Notes: generated from the sequence alone by a model not told the origin. DNA of 64,000 nucleotides from Dryocosmus kuriphilus (GCA_038277395.1 CM076190.1:251507989-251571988); one strand, 5' to 3'; positions 1 through 11,945 are shown, counted from the first letter of the stretch. Program-made: numbers and translations.

Positions 1-623
1 TAAGCGAAATAATGTTTGAGGTATCAAGATCATCATCATCACCAGGATCTTTCATCTCATCATCATTCACACAATCATCAACATCATCATCATCACCATC
101 ATCATCATCATCGATTTTAATTGCAGCGTAATGTCTAATAGTAGGCTTATCCCGAGGAGTCAAGAACCAGTTCCTGAGAGCAAGAGCATTTCGAACTGCA
201 CAATTTTCATACCAACAATGAGTATGGTGATTAAATCTCGTGCAAACTGTAGGCTGCAATTTGTGGAGTGAAGTACAACCCAAATCTTCGAGATTATATA
301 CATTTTTCAGAAACTGCTCTATCCACCTCTTCTTTTCCAATCCTTTAACGTAGACTGCATTGGCACCACGCAGTCTTTCTCGAATTATTTGCCTCACTTC
401 TTCGCAGGGTATGTCGCCAACACTCCATTCGAGACCATGATAGTTGCTCGTCAGCCACAAATTTTCACCCTTGTAGCGGGCTGGCAACACGTGTCAATAG
501 CAAGGAGGCTCAAACAGATAAACCACAGATTGAGTCTTGCTGGAGAGAAACTACAGCCAAATCCTTGAAGACAAACCGGTTATAGGGCCTCTTGAAGCCT
601 TTTATGTCCACTATGAACTCCAT
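1..623 (-). pseudogene. Unknown gene with Asp-rich tail, left inverted-arm copy (runs off the window)
   Basis: Reading the minus strand from an ATG at 623-621 gives a protein beginning MEFIVDVQGF. It matches the gene at 17030-17560 over its whole visible length, about 85% by eye. The coding run crosses a GAT-rich tract (about 20-118) that encodes an acidic Asp-rich tail and leaves the window at base 1. This copy is broken: it lacks two bases near 525-530 relative to the right copy, and an in-frame stop follows near 495. At the place where the right copy has a nonsense codon, this copy has a sense codon. I recall similar short proteins scattered through arthropod genomes but cannot name the family. 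An early D..E pair (VD..KE) would be compatible with an exonuclease-like fold, but that is a guess. Confidence 0.5.
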
Positions 624-624
624 T

Positions 625-672
625 TCGATAAAAACTGAATTCTGCTTACTGAAATCAGCTCTTTTATAACTT
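625..672 (-). promoter_or_regulatory. TATA box and initiator of the left-arm gene
   Basis: On the minus strand TATAAAAG (668-661) is followed about 30 bases downstream by an initiator-like TCAGTTTT, just before the ATG at 623. The same arrangement is conserved at 16986-17025 in the right arm. The spacing fits an arthropod RNA polymerase II core promoter. Confidence 0.5.
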
Positions 673-689
673 TCTCTCCATCACTGCTG

Positions 690-1400
690 ACATTACCGCA
701 CCACTGCTGACATTAACCCCACCACATAAGTCAACTTTTTTACGCTACCACTGAGAGGCTGATATTGAATAAGATGATCGTGTATGATGAAGCAGTAGGC
801 TGAAGTTTCAGCGGGAAGATTGACCACAGGTCGGCAGAAGGGTTCTCTTCTAGGCTGAATATCTGTAAAATTATTCAATAATCGACAGGAAATGGTGTTT
901 TGTGTCCGTGGTGAAATGAAATTCAGTGAGTAGTTAATAACGGCGGGTTTCTGAGATACAGATTTAGGGTCAAGGTTTTGTTCTAAGCTAAATGCTTGTA
1001 AAACGACAGTTCGATGGAAGGTTTCTGTTCCAGGCTAAATGTCTGCAAAATTAATCAGTAATCGAAAGTTGATGACGATGCATGTCCATGCTGAATGTCT
1101 TTAAAAGCAGTAATTTACCGACAGGCGATGATGGTTCGTGTCTATGCTAAACAAGTCAGCGCGATGACGGTTCGTGTCCATGCTAAATGTCTGTAAAATT
1201 AATCATTGTGATGAGGGTTTGTGTGCGTGCTAAAATACGTGCTGAATGCCTGTAAAATTAATCAGCAACTGACAGACGATGGTGTTTCATGCCCGCGCAA
1301 AATTTTTATAAAAACAGTCATTTACCAACAGGCGATGATGATGGTTCCTGACTCTGCTAAAATGCCATTCAATCAGTAATTGAGTGCGGTGTGTTGCTGA
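690..1400. repeat. Degenerate roughly 60-base iterons upstream of the left-arm gene
   Basis: The stretch is made of imperfect direct repeats around the core GGTTCGTGTCCATGCTAAAT, followed by TGTCTGTAAAATTAATCAG. At least eight partial copies are visible. The same array occurs inverted at 16330-16850, so it belongs to the outer inverted arm. No coding sequence is visible. Possible roles are a protein-binding array or a replication or transposition terminus; this is inference. Confidence 0.6.
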
Positions 1401-1473
1401 CATTGGACTTCTGTAACGACTTGAAGTACTTATGATTTACATAGAACCGTCTATAACTTTAAAATAAAGAGGG

Positions 1474-1509
<36 letters not shown>

Positions 1510-1949
1510 GGTGTTTCTCGAGTTATAACTTTAACAGAAACCATAAATACTAGAGCTAAAACTAAGTCCAAAACTTCAATGAGAAAATGTCGAAAAATGC
1601 GTAGTTTTTAAACTACAGAGCTACTAAGTTGACCAATCAGGAGCAAGATTTCGAACGCCGAAAGTCCGTGACTCGATGTGTGAATGTATGTGTGAACCGC
1701 TATTGTTGAGTAATCGTTCATTCGTTTACATATTCACGTTGCTTCAGGAAATCATTCCTAATAATGCAAAGAGTCGATCTGATTGTTGAATATCGTTGGC
1801 AATAAACAGAATTACATAATTTTTACAGATACAATTGGTTGAAGCACAAGATTGCGAGTCTAAAAAATTCAAGCTAAAATCACAATTAGAGTACAATTGA
1901 TTGATCATTAGATTAATATCGCAAAGTTGAAAGGAGTTGAAAGATTTAT

Positions 1950-2500
1950 TGTCCAGGTGTTAAAAATACATCATTGTCGGTGAAATTGGGTTAAGATGTG
2001 CAACGTAAGTAAACAGGGTGGTTCTTTAAAGGTGCTAAATATCTAATAATTAAACCTAAGTGTCCAGTTAAAAAAATAGTTTTTCCTCGGGGAAGAAGGT
2101 TTAAGTTATAAAATTTAAGTTACCCAAGTAGTTAATTGAAGGTGCAGTCTTTCTATTGATTCAACCTGATTGTCCAGGTATCAAAAATACATCTTCCTCG
2201 GGGAAATAGGGTTAAGATTTGAAACTTAAGTATCCAGGGTAGTTCTTAAAGGGCGTGAAAGGTATGATAATTAAACCTGAGTGTCCAGGTATTAAAAATA
2301 GTTTTTCCTCGGGGAAAAAGGGTTAAGGTCTAAAATTTAAGTTACTCTGGTGGTTCTTTGAAGCTGCAGTCTTTCTATTGATTCAACCTGATTGTGCGGG
2401 TATCCATAATACATCTTCCTCGGGGAAATAGGGTTAAGATTTGAAACTTAAGTAACGAGGGTAGTCTTTAAAGGTGCAAAAGTTTTAATAATTGAATTAA
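1950..2500. repeat. Left subterminal tandem repeats of the palindromic element
   Basis: Units of about 120 bases, each made of two related halves, repeat a core of the form TCCTCGGGGAAATAGGGTTA followed by AAGNTTNAAANTTAAGTNAC. Four to five units are visible. The same units occur inverted near the other end, so they are probably subterminal transposase-binding or structural repeats. Confidence 0.65.
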
Positions 2501-4453
2501 TAGGTGTCCATGATTGTATTTATAAATGCTTTATTGAATAAATTATATATAAAATTAAAGTTTCCTAATTTATTAAAATATTTTCAAAGTTTCCGCCGCT
2601 TTGTTCAATGCACGCTTGTGCCCGTCGCAAGAGATTTCTTCGAACAGCTTGTAGCATCTGTGGAGTTATTTCTTCTACAGCCGCTGTTACCCTGGCTATG
2701 ATTTCTCCTCCTCCTTGTAGTTCGCGGCTATAAACTTTATCTTTGAGATATCCCCACAGGAAAAAATCTAATGGTGTTAGGTCAGGTGATCTATACAGGA
2801 GAAAAATTGAACAGCTGTTCGTTTAAAAGGCGAACCAAGCATAAATATTCTGTTTTATTTGCCTTCTGTCGGAATCTGAATAAGTATGTAAACAGTGAGC
2901 TGTCGATTCACTGAAAAAATACTTCTACTAATTAATAAATGTACTGTACATTTTATTTAGTGAAAAATATTAATCATTAGCAGATATTTTCAGTGAAAAA
3001 AATAGTAGCTAAATTTTCACTGATTCCTTACAGGGTTTTTTTTTTGTCTGAATGATTTTTCTTTAATTACCGTGGAGGCCATCTCATGAAAGCATTGTTA
3101 TTGTTATTTCATAACCACCTATTAGGAAAGGTCTCGTCCAAGTAGTTTTTTACTATACGAGCGCGATAGGCAGGGGCTCCGTCGTGTTGGTAAACCATTA
3201 CCAACCTTTGTTGAGGTGTAACATCCTCAAGCAGTTCCGGCAGGGTTTCTTCTAAAAAACTCAAATACCCCTGAGCCTAAAAGTTCAAACATTGTTCATA
3301 GAAACTAAATGTAAACTTATACTTTCAAATCTGATTAATTTAAGTAGGTTGATTTACTTGTCTTTAACTCTTTAAATATAATAGCACGGTTAATAAAATG
3401 TAATTTATATTTTTCGAAATAAACTTAATCATTCATAAAATATTCACTAAATGAAAACGATTTTCTATTCATAAAGAAATCATCGGGGCTTTAAATATTT
3501 ACAAACAAAGTTTCAGTTGAATGGCCAGAAAAAATTGTATTTCTTTTTTCGTTATTCCTTGTACAGCTGCCACCCCAAAAGAATATTTAGAAAAAATTAA
3601 AAATTTAAAAATAGTTGCCTTACGTCTAAAGCTCCTGGAAAGATATGAGGACCTATAATTCTATCCTCCAAGATCCCCATCCAATAATTAATGGAATAAC
3701 GGTGTTGGAATCCACGGTTTCGCGCTAACCGCGGATTTTCGTAATCGTAAAAGTGTAGGTTATGTTGATTAAACGTTCCCTGCCATGTGAAAAGGGATTC
3801 GTCTGTCCAAAGAATATTTGATAGGAAATTCTCATCGTTCTCATTCATTTGCAAGAGCCACCTGCAGAACTGCAACCGTCTTTGGTGATCTCCTGAGATT
3901 AAATAAAACATTTTATACGGCGGTCTCACCCTTTCTCTAAATCTAAATCGGCAAGAAGTTCTTCTATTGAGATAATGCTGATTTGTGAATATAGATTATT
4001 AAATTAGTCAGTAAACGAAACTTACCCTGACACTGTTTCATTAGTATTTTTTTATTCATTCAGATTTAGAGAGAATAAGAAACAATTCCTGTTTTTTTGC
4101 CATCAATAGAAGAATCGAAATTCTTTTAAATCCTTTTTTGCAACACCCACCTCAAAAGTTGACGTTTTCATGCTTCTAAATTGTGCCTAAAGGATCTTAT
4201 TTGAGCAGACTGTGTGCAAATAATTTTCGCGCATGCGCAGTTTGAATATGGCTTACTTTAGGCACTAGTAAAAAAGCTGCGCATACGCACTTTCGAAACA
4301 AGGTACTTTAGACACTGGCAGAGGTAACTTGAAACACTGGTGTTAGTACCTTCACGCTTTCGTAAGTTTGCATATTTAATGTTGTGGATTAGACTTTATA
4401 CTGTATACTGGCGACATCTGAAGGGCAGTTAACTAAAATTTTTAGGAGAAAAT

Positions 4454-5096
4454 TTGTCAAAATTTCTTATAGAAACAGAAAGATTCGGATGTAGATCTCG
4501 AAAAGACTCTAAAAAAAAATCGTACACAAACTTATCCGAAATTTACTTTTCAAAATTTTTATCAGGGTTATATTTACAATCCAAACGTTCTAATTTAGTT
4601 TTTGATTTTACGAAAAGTAAATTTAAAAAAAAACATTAATTTTGTACAGGCGATTTGAATAAATAAGTTTGGTGCTATGCTAAAGCAGGTAGCGTCATAT
4701 TTAAATTTTCCAAATGCTGATGAGTACACTGGTCATTGTTTCCAAAGATATTCGGCTACTTTACTTGTTGATTCTAGAGCTGAAATTACTACGCTCAAAC
4801 TCCATGGCGGATGGAAATCTGCCACAGTTGCTGAAGGCTATATTGATAATTCCATCAATAATAAAAAAATGGTCGGTAACTTAATCACGGAATCTATTAA
4901 GTTGAAAGCAGCTACGTCTGAGAAAAATTCGCACGATGAATCAGAATCATCGAAATCAAAGAGAATTAAGACTGCTCCTTTAACTTCAACAGTAGGATAT
5001 AGCAAGGAATTGTCGCAAAATTCTAACCAACAAAATCTTGTCCTGAATATCAGCAACTGTCCAAATTTGGCGCTAAATATTTTCCAAAATCAATAA
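4454..5096 (+). pseudogene. Crypton-type tyrosine recombinase C-terminal remnant
   Basis: The plus-strand sequence at 4677-5096 reads through the C-terminal part of a tyrosine recombinase: GHCFQRYSATLL carries the His/Arg box, LHGGWKS the next His, and AEGYI the likely nucleophilic Tyr. Upstream, INKFGAML is in the same frame but follows a TGA where the family has a sense codon. The 4454-4639 segment is a weaker match to the preceding region. A charged, Ser-rich tail follows the Tyr. Only about 200 residues remain, so this is a fragment. It lies inside the long intron (5598-3893) of the mariner-type transposase and points the opposite way. The link to Crypton-like recombinases is from motif memory, not a search. 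Confidence 0.65.
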
Positions 5097-5762
5097 TTTA
5101 TCATTTCTAGATAAATCTTTATCGAAACTATTAATTCTCCGTAAATAATTTCGTTTGGTTACAATAATAATCTACTTTATTATTCAGAATTAAAATATTT
5201 AAAACTATTAATTCTATTCTTGAAATAAATTTAGATTTAACTTTAACAAATCTTTTGATGATCGAAATTTTTGTTTCATTTTGGTGCAGCAGACGGGGGG
5301 GGGGGGGTCTTAACTCCACTCTATGCAATATAAAATGAGTATTTTTCGTTAACTCCTTGTAATATAACTTTTTCTGACAAGCGTTGCAAAAAAAAACGTG
5401 TGATACACGTGCACATAGGTGATTGCTAACTCATGTGATTGCATCATTCACCTGCGGCTCGAAGCACATGCTGCAAAATTCACACTCGCACACAATGACC
5501 TATTTTGCGCACTTGTATCACAAATAACTATTTAGAAATTCTAAACATTAAAGCAACTGCTTCTATACTGTTTTAGTTTTCCCACAAGTCTTATTTACCA
5601 GCTTCCAGATTTTGTACCGAAGTGTAGTGGTACGGATGCAGCCTTTCACCCCGAAGAATTCGATGAACTGTCACGTGTGACATGCCACCCATCTCTCGAG
5701 CGATCCTTCTCGTACTTGTGGTTTGGTCTTCAAATAACAGTTCCAGGACCCGCTCTTCACCA

Positions 5763-5767
5763 CGGCG
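5763..5767. other. Left target-site duplication (CGGCG) of the Transib element
   Basis: CGGCG directly precedes the CACAGTGG terminus and is repeated at 10046-10050 after the other terminus. Five-base GC-rich duplications of CGNCG form are characteristic of Transib insertion. Removing the element plus one copy restores continuous homology with the right-arm transposase copy at 10860-10880. Confidence 0.85.
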
Positions 5768-6689
5768 CACAGTGGTTAAAAATTGGAATTTACCCTTCAT
5801 AATCGGCTACAGGTCGTATTTCCTGACCGATTTGGATGTTTTTTTTTTTGAAATTCTCAGCATAAAATTCTTAAGAGAACTGTGGATTTCGATTTTTTAA
5901 TTTTTTCCACAGAGCAACAATATATAAACAAATATAGTGACAAAATGGGCAATTTCAAATTTTGAATTTTTATCTCACGAAAAAATATATATAAAAACTC
6001 ATTATCAGTCTGAATTATTGCCCATGCATTCATAGAACAGAATTAAATCAATAAATATTTAACTTAATTATTATAAACAATTTTTATAAACAAATTTCTA
6101 TGAGTGCTTTTTTTTCATAGAAAAAAATTTTTTCTTTACGATAATTGCAAGTAGATTCCATAAGAGTCATATCTGGTAACAAAAAGTTAGCAATAGTTAA
6201 TAATTAACATTTTTATAAACAATTTTATAAACAAATTCTTCATAATTGAGATTTTCTCACAGTAAAAGTCATTTTTCTGGCCGAAAGTGATTCATAGTCC
6301 TCTTTAGAAACATTTATATACTGTAAGTGTTATAAATAAACAATATAAATTGTTAATAACAATTAAATTAAACAATCCCCCCAATCGGTCGTTTTATGGT
6401 GGAAATAAATGGGATTTTCTTTAATTATTATAATAATTAATTAGAGTGACATTTGTTGCGATGACTAACCAACAAAATTAAGCAATAAATAATTTACAAG
6501 ATTGTTATAAACAATTTTATAACTAAAATTTTTCATTTTCTATGGTAAAAAGGACAGCTTTCCACTGAAATAATCGGCAATAAAGTGACAGTTGTTGCAA
6601 AATTCAATGTGGAGCATTAGATAATAACTTGTGTAATTGTTATTAACAATTTTCATAACAAATTGTCTATAACAATCTTGTTAATCCAG

Positions 6690-6795
6690 TATAATCTAAT
6701 CTAATCAAATCAAATCTAAAATTATCTAATCTAATCTGATCTAATCTAATCCAATCTAATCTAATATAATCTATTCTATTCTAATCAAATCTAAT
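6690..6795. repeat. (ATCTA)n microsatellite inside Transib
   Basis: About 100 bases of imperfect TAATC/ATCTA pentamers lie just inside the left Transib arm. It is a simple-sequence expansion. It is not an insect telomere repeat, which would be TTAGG/CCTAA. Confidence 0.8.
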
Positions 6796-7077
6796 GGTGG
6801 TTATGTAATTCACCGCTAGGTGGATGTCTCGCAGCGCAGCTGGAGCTCTCACAAGAGAAGTTAGGCTTTTACTTTATAAGAGTAAAAGGGGTTGCGGTCA
6901 AATTACCTTTATATGATTTGCTTTCGGCATCATTTAAACGTATTTTGCGCAGGTTTGTACCATTGAGTATTACTCTCTTATTATTATTTTCTTTATTATT
7001 GTTTTATTATTTTGTTTTGTTCCTTTGTTTTCTGCTTTTGTTTTCTTTTTTTTTGTTGTTGGTAATCAGTTTTCATT

Positions 7078-9060
7078 ATGGATACTCTTAGAGTACGTAA
7101 GAAAGTCCTTTCTGATATTCTTATTACTAATAAGGGTACTGACAACGTACAAAGTTTGTTAAATTTCATACAAACTGAGTACAGTCTTGATCCTGAGCGC
7201 TTAAAAATAGTAGCTAATAATTTGAAGCTATATTTCTTGCCAGTATTTCAGAAAAAATGGAAAGAATCTTTAAGCACAAAAAGTCACTTTGAAAAAAGGT
7301 TCGAAAAGTGGCTAAGCACTGATTTTTTAGTTTCATTTTCTGAGACAAAATCAAAAGGAGGAAGGAAGACTTCGAATATAAAGTTTGAGGATGCTTCTTC
7401 TGCGACAAAGAGGCGGAAATTAATGTCCATTGAAGAGTGTTTCACGGCTGTTGAAATACAGGATGCATTTCTGCGCAATTTACGAAAGAGTGGGAGAAAA
7501 AAAACTGCAAATGAAATACTCGCTCTTTTAAGATCTGAAGAAACTGAACATTTCAACATTTCAGATAAATCTGAATGTGAACCATATGTCTCATACTCTT
7601 CAGAAGAAGCTTTGGCTTTAATGCAACAGGCCAGGCTAACAAAGTTTCAGTATGAAACAATCCATTCACAGGCTAAAACTAGAAAGGCTGACATTTAACC
7701 TATCTATCCGAAATTAATAGAAGTTAAAAAAGATTGATATCCTGCAAATATTCAAATTTCGGAAGAAGGAGCCACGATTGAGATTCAGTCTCTTATTGAT
7801 CACACAATTCAACGACTTTTTAAAGATCCTAACTTATGTCTTCCAGCTTCAGAGAACAGATTGAAGATAACTTATTTGGACTTTGAAGTTAAGTACGGCA
7901 TTGATGGACTTTCAACTGAAGCAAAATACAATCAGAAGTTCAATAACAATAACTTGACTGATGACTCGTTATTTACAGCATCAATGGTGCCAATATTGTT
8001 AAAAGTAAAGGACACAGAAGAAACAGTTTGGATGAATCCTCATAGTTCCTCGCCAAAACGATGCATACCTATAATGATTAAGTATGCAAAGGAAACAAAG
8101 GAATTGACTAAAGCAGAAATTAAAAATATTAAGACTCAAGTTCAAAATCTTAGACCCACAACAATTAGTACGACTAATGGCGTGTACACAGTTACAACGG
8201 AAATGAAGTTGACGATGTTGGATGGAAAAGTTTGCACAGCTCTCACTGATACACCATCATCTTCTACTTGCTACATTTGCAGAGCGACACCATCTCAAAT
8301 GAATGACTTAGACCGTGTAAAGCAGAAGAAAGTAATCAGCTCCAATTTTGAGTTTGGTCTTTCGACTTTACATGCCTGGATACGATTCATGGAGTGTATA
8401 CTCCACATTGCTTATCGGCTAAGAGTCTGCAAATGGAGTGTATCCATGAAGGAGGATAAAGAAATGATGCAAGAAGATAAGAAAAGAATTTGCAACGACT
8501 TTCAAAGAAAAATGGGTTTGATAATTGATCAACCAAGTCAAGGATCTGGCAATTCTAATTGTGGTAATACGGCTCGCAGGTTTTTCTCAGACGTTGACAA
8601 AACCGCAGAAATAACAGGAGTTAATAGAGAACTCATTAAGATGTTTAGAAACATATTGCAGATGCTGGCTAGTAGAAGGAAAATCCCCCCTCTCTTCTTT
8701 GAAGAGTATGCTTTTAGTGCAGCAAAACTGTATGTGAGCTTATATCCCTGGTACTATATGCCTTCTTCAGTTCACAAAATTCTTATACATGGGGGAAAGA
8801 TTATGGAGAATTTTATGCTGCCAATCGGCATGTATTCCGAAGAAGCTTCCGAAGCCAGGAACAAGGATATTAAATACATTCGACAATTTAATACTCGAAA
8901 AATGTCTCGATTGCATACTATGGAAGACTTGATTCACAAACTTCTTGAGTCTTCAGATCTTTTTATTGCATCCTTGAAGCCTGAATGGGAAAAAGTTGAA
9001 GTTGAACTTGACCAAGAACTAGATAAATTAATTGCAAAATTCGAATCCAGGAATTCATGA
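7078..9060 (+). pseudogene. Transib transposase (RAG1-core homologue) with two in-frame stops
   Basis: A single reading frame of 660 codons runs from ATG 7078 (MDTLRVRKK) to TGA 9058, typical Transib length. It is broken only by TAA at 7696-7698 and TGA at 7735-7737. The N-terminal third is basic and includes KGGRKTS and SGRKKTANEIL. The likely catalytic triad is D276 (YGIDGLS, 7903), D382 (LTMLDGKV, 8221) and E592 (EASEARNKD, 8851). A CYIC pair, GNTARRFF and SVHKILIHG match conserved Transib/RAG1-core blocks. Apart from the two nonsense codons the frame is open, so decay has only begun. There is a TATA-poor AT-rich leader. Superfamily assignment is supported independently by the termini and the target duplication. 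Confidence 0.88.
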
Positions 9061-10109
9061 ACTATTTTCTAAATTCTATGTTCTGAATTCTAATTTCGTT
9101 GACGATGGCAATTAATTTATACTAAGTTTCTTACAGCAATACAATACGATTTTTGCAAAAATTGTTAATAACAATTACACAAGTTATTATCTAATGCTCC
9201 ACATTGAATTTTGCAACAACTGTCACTTTATTGCCGATTATTTCAGTGGAAAGCTGTCCTTTTTACCATAGAAAATGAAAAATTTTAGTTATAAAATTGT
9301 TTATAACAATCTTGTAAATTATTTATTGCTTAATTTTGTTGGTTAGTCATCGCAACAAATGTCACTCTAATTAATTATTATAATAATTAAAGAAAATCCC
9401 ATTTATTTCCACCATAAAACGACCGATTGGGGGGATTGTTTAATTTAATTGTTATTACACATTTATATTGTTTATTTATAACACTTACAGTATATAAATG
9501 TTTCTAAAGAGGACTATGAATCACTTTCGGCCAGAAAAATGACTTTTACTGTGAGAAAATCTCAATTATGAAGAATTTGTTTATAAAATTGTTTATAAAA
9601 ATGTTAATTATTAACTAATGCTAACTTTTTGTTACCAAATATGACTCTTATGGAATCTACTTGCAATTATCGTAAAGAAAAAATTTTTTTCAATGAAAAA
9701 AAAGCACTCATAGAAATTTGTTTATAAAAATTGTTTATAATAATTAAGTTAAATATTTATTGATTTAATTCTGTTCTATGAATGCATGGGCAATAATTCA
9801 GACTGATAATGAGTTTTTATATATATTTTTTCGTGAGATAAAAATTCAGAAATTTGAAATTGCCCATTTTGTCACTATATTTGTTTATATATTGTTGCTC
9901 TGTGGAAAAAATTAAAAAATCGAAATCCGCAGTTCTCTTAAGAATTTTATGCTGAGAATTTCAAAAAAAAAAAACATCCAAATCGGTCAAGAAATACGAC
10001 CTGTAGCCGATTATGAAAGGTAAATTCCAATTTTTAACCACTGTGCGGCGCCGCATCCGCTCTATATGTTGGGGCAGTCCGCGTCCACGCCCTTGCTGAG
10101 GAGTCAACT

Positions 10110-10815
10110 AAAATTGTACATAAGTTATTGTTATTTAGTTAATTAGTTCTTGCGTATTACAATAATTTTTTAAAATTTATTCTAATCTGATTAGTTTCAA
10201 GCATTCGTCGATGCAAAGCAATAAATGTGTGAGGAAAAGGATGGGGAGCTGGATACCGTTATGCATACACTCGTGCTGCTTCTGCTGCATTTCCGAGACA
10301 CTCGCCGTACACCATGTGCATATTTACATACTGTTCAACTGTGTACACCATTTTTAAGTATTAATATTCATTTAATATTTTTAAAAGAAACACGGAGGAA
10401 ATACTTTCACGCTCTGACCGTTTGACAGCTTTTTCAGTTTTTTTTTTTTAGCGAAAACATTCGAAACTCGAAATTTGTATACGTATTAGTATCGATACAG
10501 CATCAATATTATTCAAATGTTTTGAGCATAAGGCATTGAATTCTATTTGAGATGAAGCACTCAAACTTATGAAAAACTCACATTAACACTACGATATATT
10601 ACAATGTTTATTGAAATTTAGAAGTTAAACGATTGAACAATATGTTAATATGCACATTACACATGCTGTATACATATTTATTTTCTCGCAATTTTGTTGC
10701 TTTGAATCAACGAATTGTTCATACTAATCTGACGAAAATAAATTGCACACAATTATTGTCATACGTAATAACAAATTAACTAAATAACAATAAGTTATTT
10801 ATGATTTTAGTTGAC
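10110..10815. other. Centre of the 10.9-kb palindrome
   Basis: Sequence near 10120-10380 recurs inverted at about 10560-10800 (for example TTATTGTTATTTAGTTAATT and its inverse), so the axis lies near 10470. The short loop shows no recognisable gene. This marks the head-to-head junction of the two element halves. Confidence 0.6.
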
Positions 10816-11385
10816 TTTTCAGCACGAACGTGGACGTGGATGCGGTCTGCCCCAACCTATACAGCGGATGAGGCACCGTGGTGAAGAGCGGGTCTTAAAA
10901 CGACGAGTACGAGAAGGATCGCTCAAATATGGCTGGTATCTCACATGTGACAGTCCATCGCATTCTTCGGGATTTCCAATTTTTAAGAAACTCTTACAAA
11001 AATTTTGATCCTTCTATTCATAGTTAAAAAAAACAGAAATTGATTCTTATTCTCTCTAAATCTGAATAATTAAAAATGTAGCGATAAAACAGTGCTAGTG
11101 TAACAGTTGCATTTACAGATAAATATTAACTATTCATATTCACAAATCAGCAATATTTCAATAGGAACTTTTTACCAATTCATATTTTGAGAGATGGTGA
11201 AACTGTGGTATAATATGTTTTATTTAATTTCAGGAGATCACCAAAGAAGGTTGCAGTACTGCAGGTGTTCTTGCAAATAAATACAAATTATAAGAATTTC
11301 TTGTCAAATACTCTTGGCATGGGTGACTTGTTTTTTTCACGGCAGGGAACGTTCAATCAGCATAACCTCTACTTTTACAACTGGA
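10815..11385 (+). pseudogene. Right-arm fragments of the mariner-type transposase
   Basis: On the plus strand 10815-11010 matches the HTH exon of the left arm (HRGEERVL, then a frameshifted HVTVHRILR equivalent). The stretch from 11232 to 11385 matches exon 2, including a degraded WTDE box and GTFNQHN. Exons 3 and 4 are absent and several frameshifts are present. A splice-acceptor-like TTTCAG precedes each segment, at about 10819 and 11230, matching intron positions in the left copy. It is a decayed second copy in opposite orientation. Confidence 0.7.
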
Positions 11386-11389
11386 CACT

Positions 11390-11945
11390 CTGTTTAATTA
11401 TTACTACTTCTGCACCTTCAAAGAACCACCCTGGTAACGTAGATTTCAGATCTTAACCCTATTTCCACTAGAAAGACGTATTTTTAATACCTGGACAATC
11501 AGGTTGAATCAATAGAAAGACTGCACCTTCAATGAACTACTTGGCTAACTTACATTTTAGATCTTAACCCTATTTCCCCGAGGAAAAACTATTTTCAATA
11601 CGTGGACACTCAGATTTAGTTATTAGATCTTTTACACCATTAAAGAACTACCCTGGTTACTTAAGTTTCAAATCTTAACCCTATTTCCCGAGGAATATGT
11701 ATTTATGATACCCGGACAATCAGGTTGAATCAATAGAAAGACTGCACCTTTAAAGAACCACCGGGGTAACTTAAATTTCAAAACTTAACCCTATTTCCCC
11801 GAGGAAAAACTATTTTTTTAATTGGACACTTAGGTTTAATTATTAGATATCTAGCACCTTTAAAGAACCATCCTGTTTACTGAAGTTGCACATCTTAACC
11901 CAATTTCACCGACAATGATGTATTTTTAACACCTGGACAATAAAT
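11390..11945. repeat. Right subterminal tandem repeats of the palindromic element
   Basis: These are inverted counterparts of 1950-2500, with cores such as TCTTAACCCTATTTCCCCGAGG repeated about five times at roughly 120-base intervals. The repeats end close to the right terminus. Confidence 0.65.

Larger units (their letters stand above)
5768..10045 (+). mobile_element. Transib DNA transposon (4,278 bp), RAG1-related
   Basis: The termini are CACAGTGGTTAAAAATTGG and its inverse, flanked by the 5-bp duplication CGGCG. The terminal heptamer CACAGTG equals the V(D)J recombination-signal heptamer, a known feature of Transib and ProtoRAG ends. Inverted repeats extend about 0.9 kb on each side (5768-6690 and 9125-10045), which is long for this superfamily. 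The centre holds one transposase gene on the plus strand. A pentanucleotide (ATCTA)n tract at 6690-6795 is present only on the left. The two arms differ at scattered positions, so the insertion is not recent. Confidence 0.9.
2565..10112 (-). pseudogene. Multi-exon Tc1/mariner-superfamily transposase, interrupted by Transib
   Basis: Minus-strand exons can be joined by GT..AG signals. The HTH exon runs 10112-10046 and 5767-5599, split by the Transib insertion. Exon 2 is 3892-3624, with the first catalytic Asp in WTDESLF. Exon 3 is 3276-3071, with the second Asp in QHDGAP. Exon 4 is 2790-2565, with the third in SPDLTPLD and ending at a TAG. Visible donors are GTAAAT, GTAAGG and GTAATT; acceptors are CTCAG, TTTTAG and TATAG. 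The HTH exon begins after a likely 3' splice site, so the start codon is in an unseen upstream exon. An in-frame TGA in exon 3, just after FPNRWL, and the insertion make it non-functional. The architecture resembles the Tc3-like transposases common in insects. Introns in a Tc1/mariner gene are unusual. Confidence 0.75.

Noticed and set aside
2504..2701. Plus-strand 65-codon ORF
   Set aside because: It is antisense to the last exon of the mariner-type transposase.
5768..5810. Full 12- or 23-spaced recombination signal at the Transib end
   Set aside because: The heptamer is exact, but no convincing ACAAAAACC-like nonamer occurs at either spacing.
6690..6795. Telomere-type repeat
   Set aside because: The unit is ATCTA/TAATC, not TTAGG, and is imperfect and internal to a transposon.
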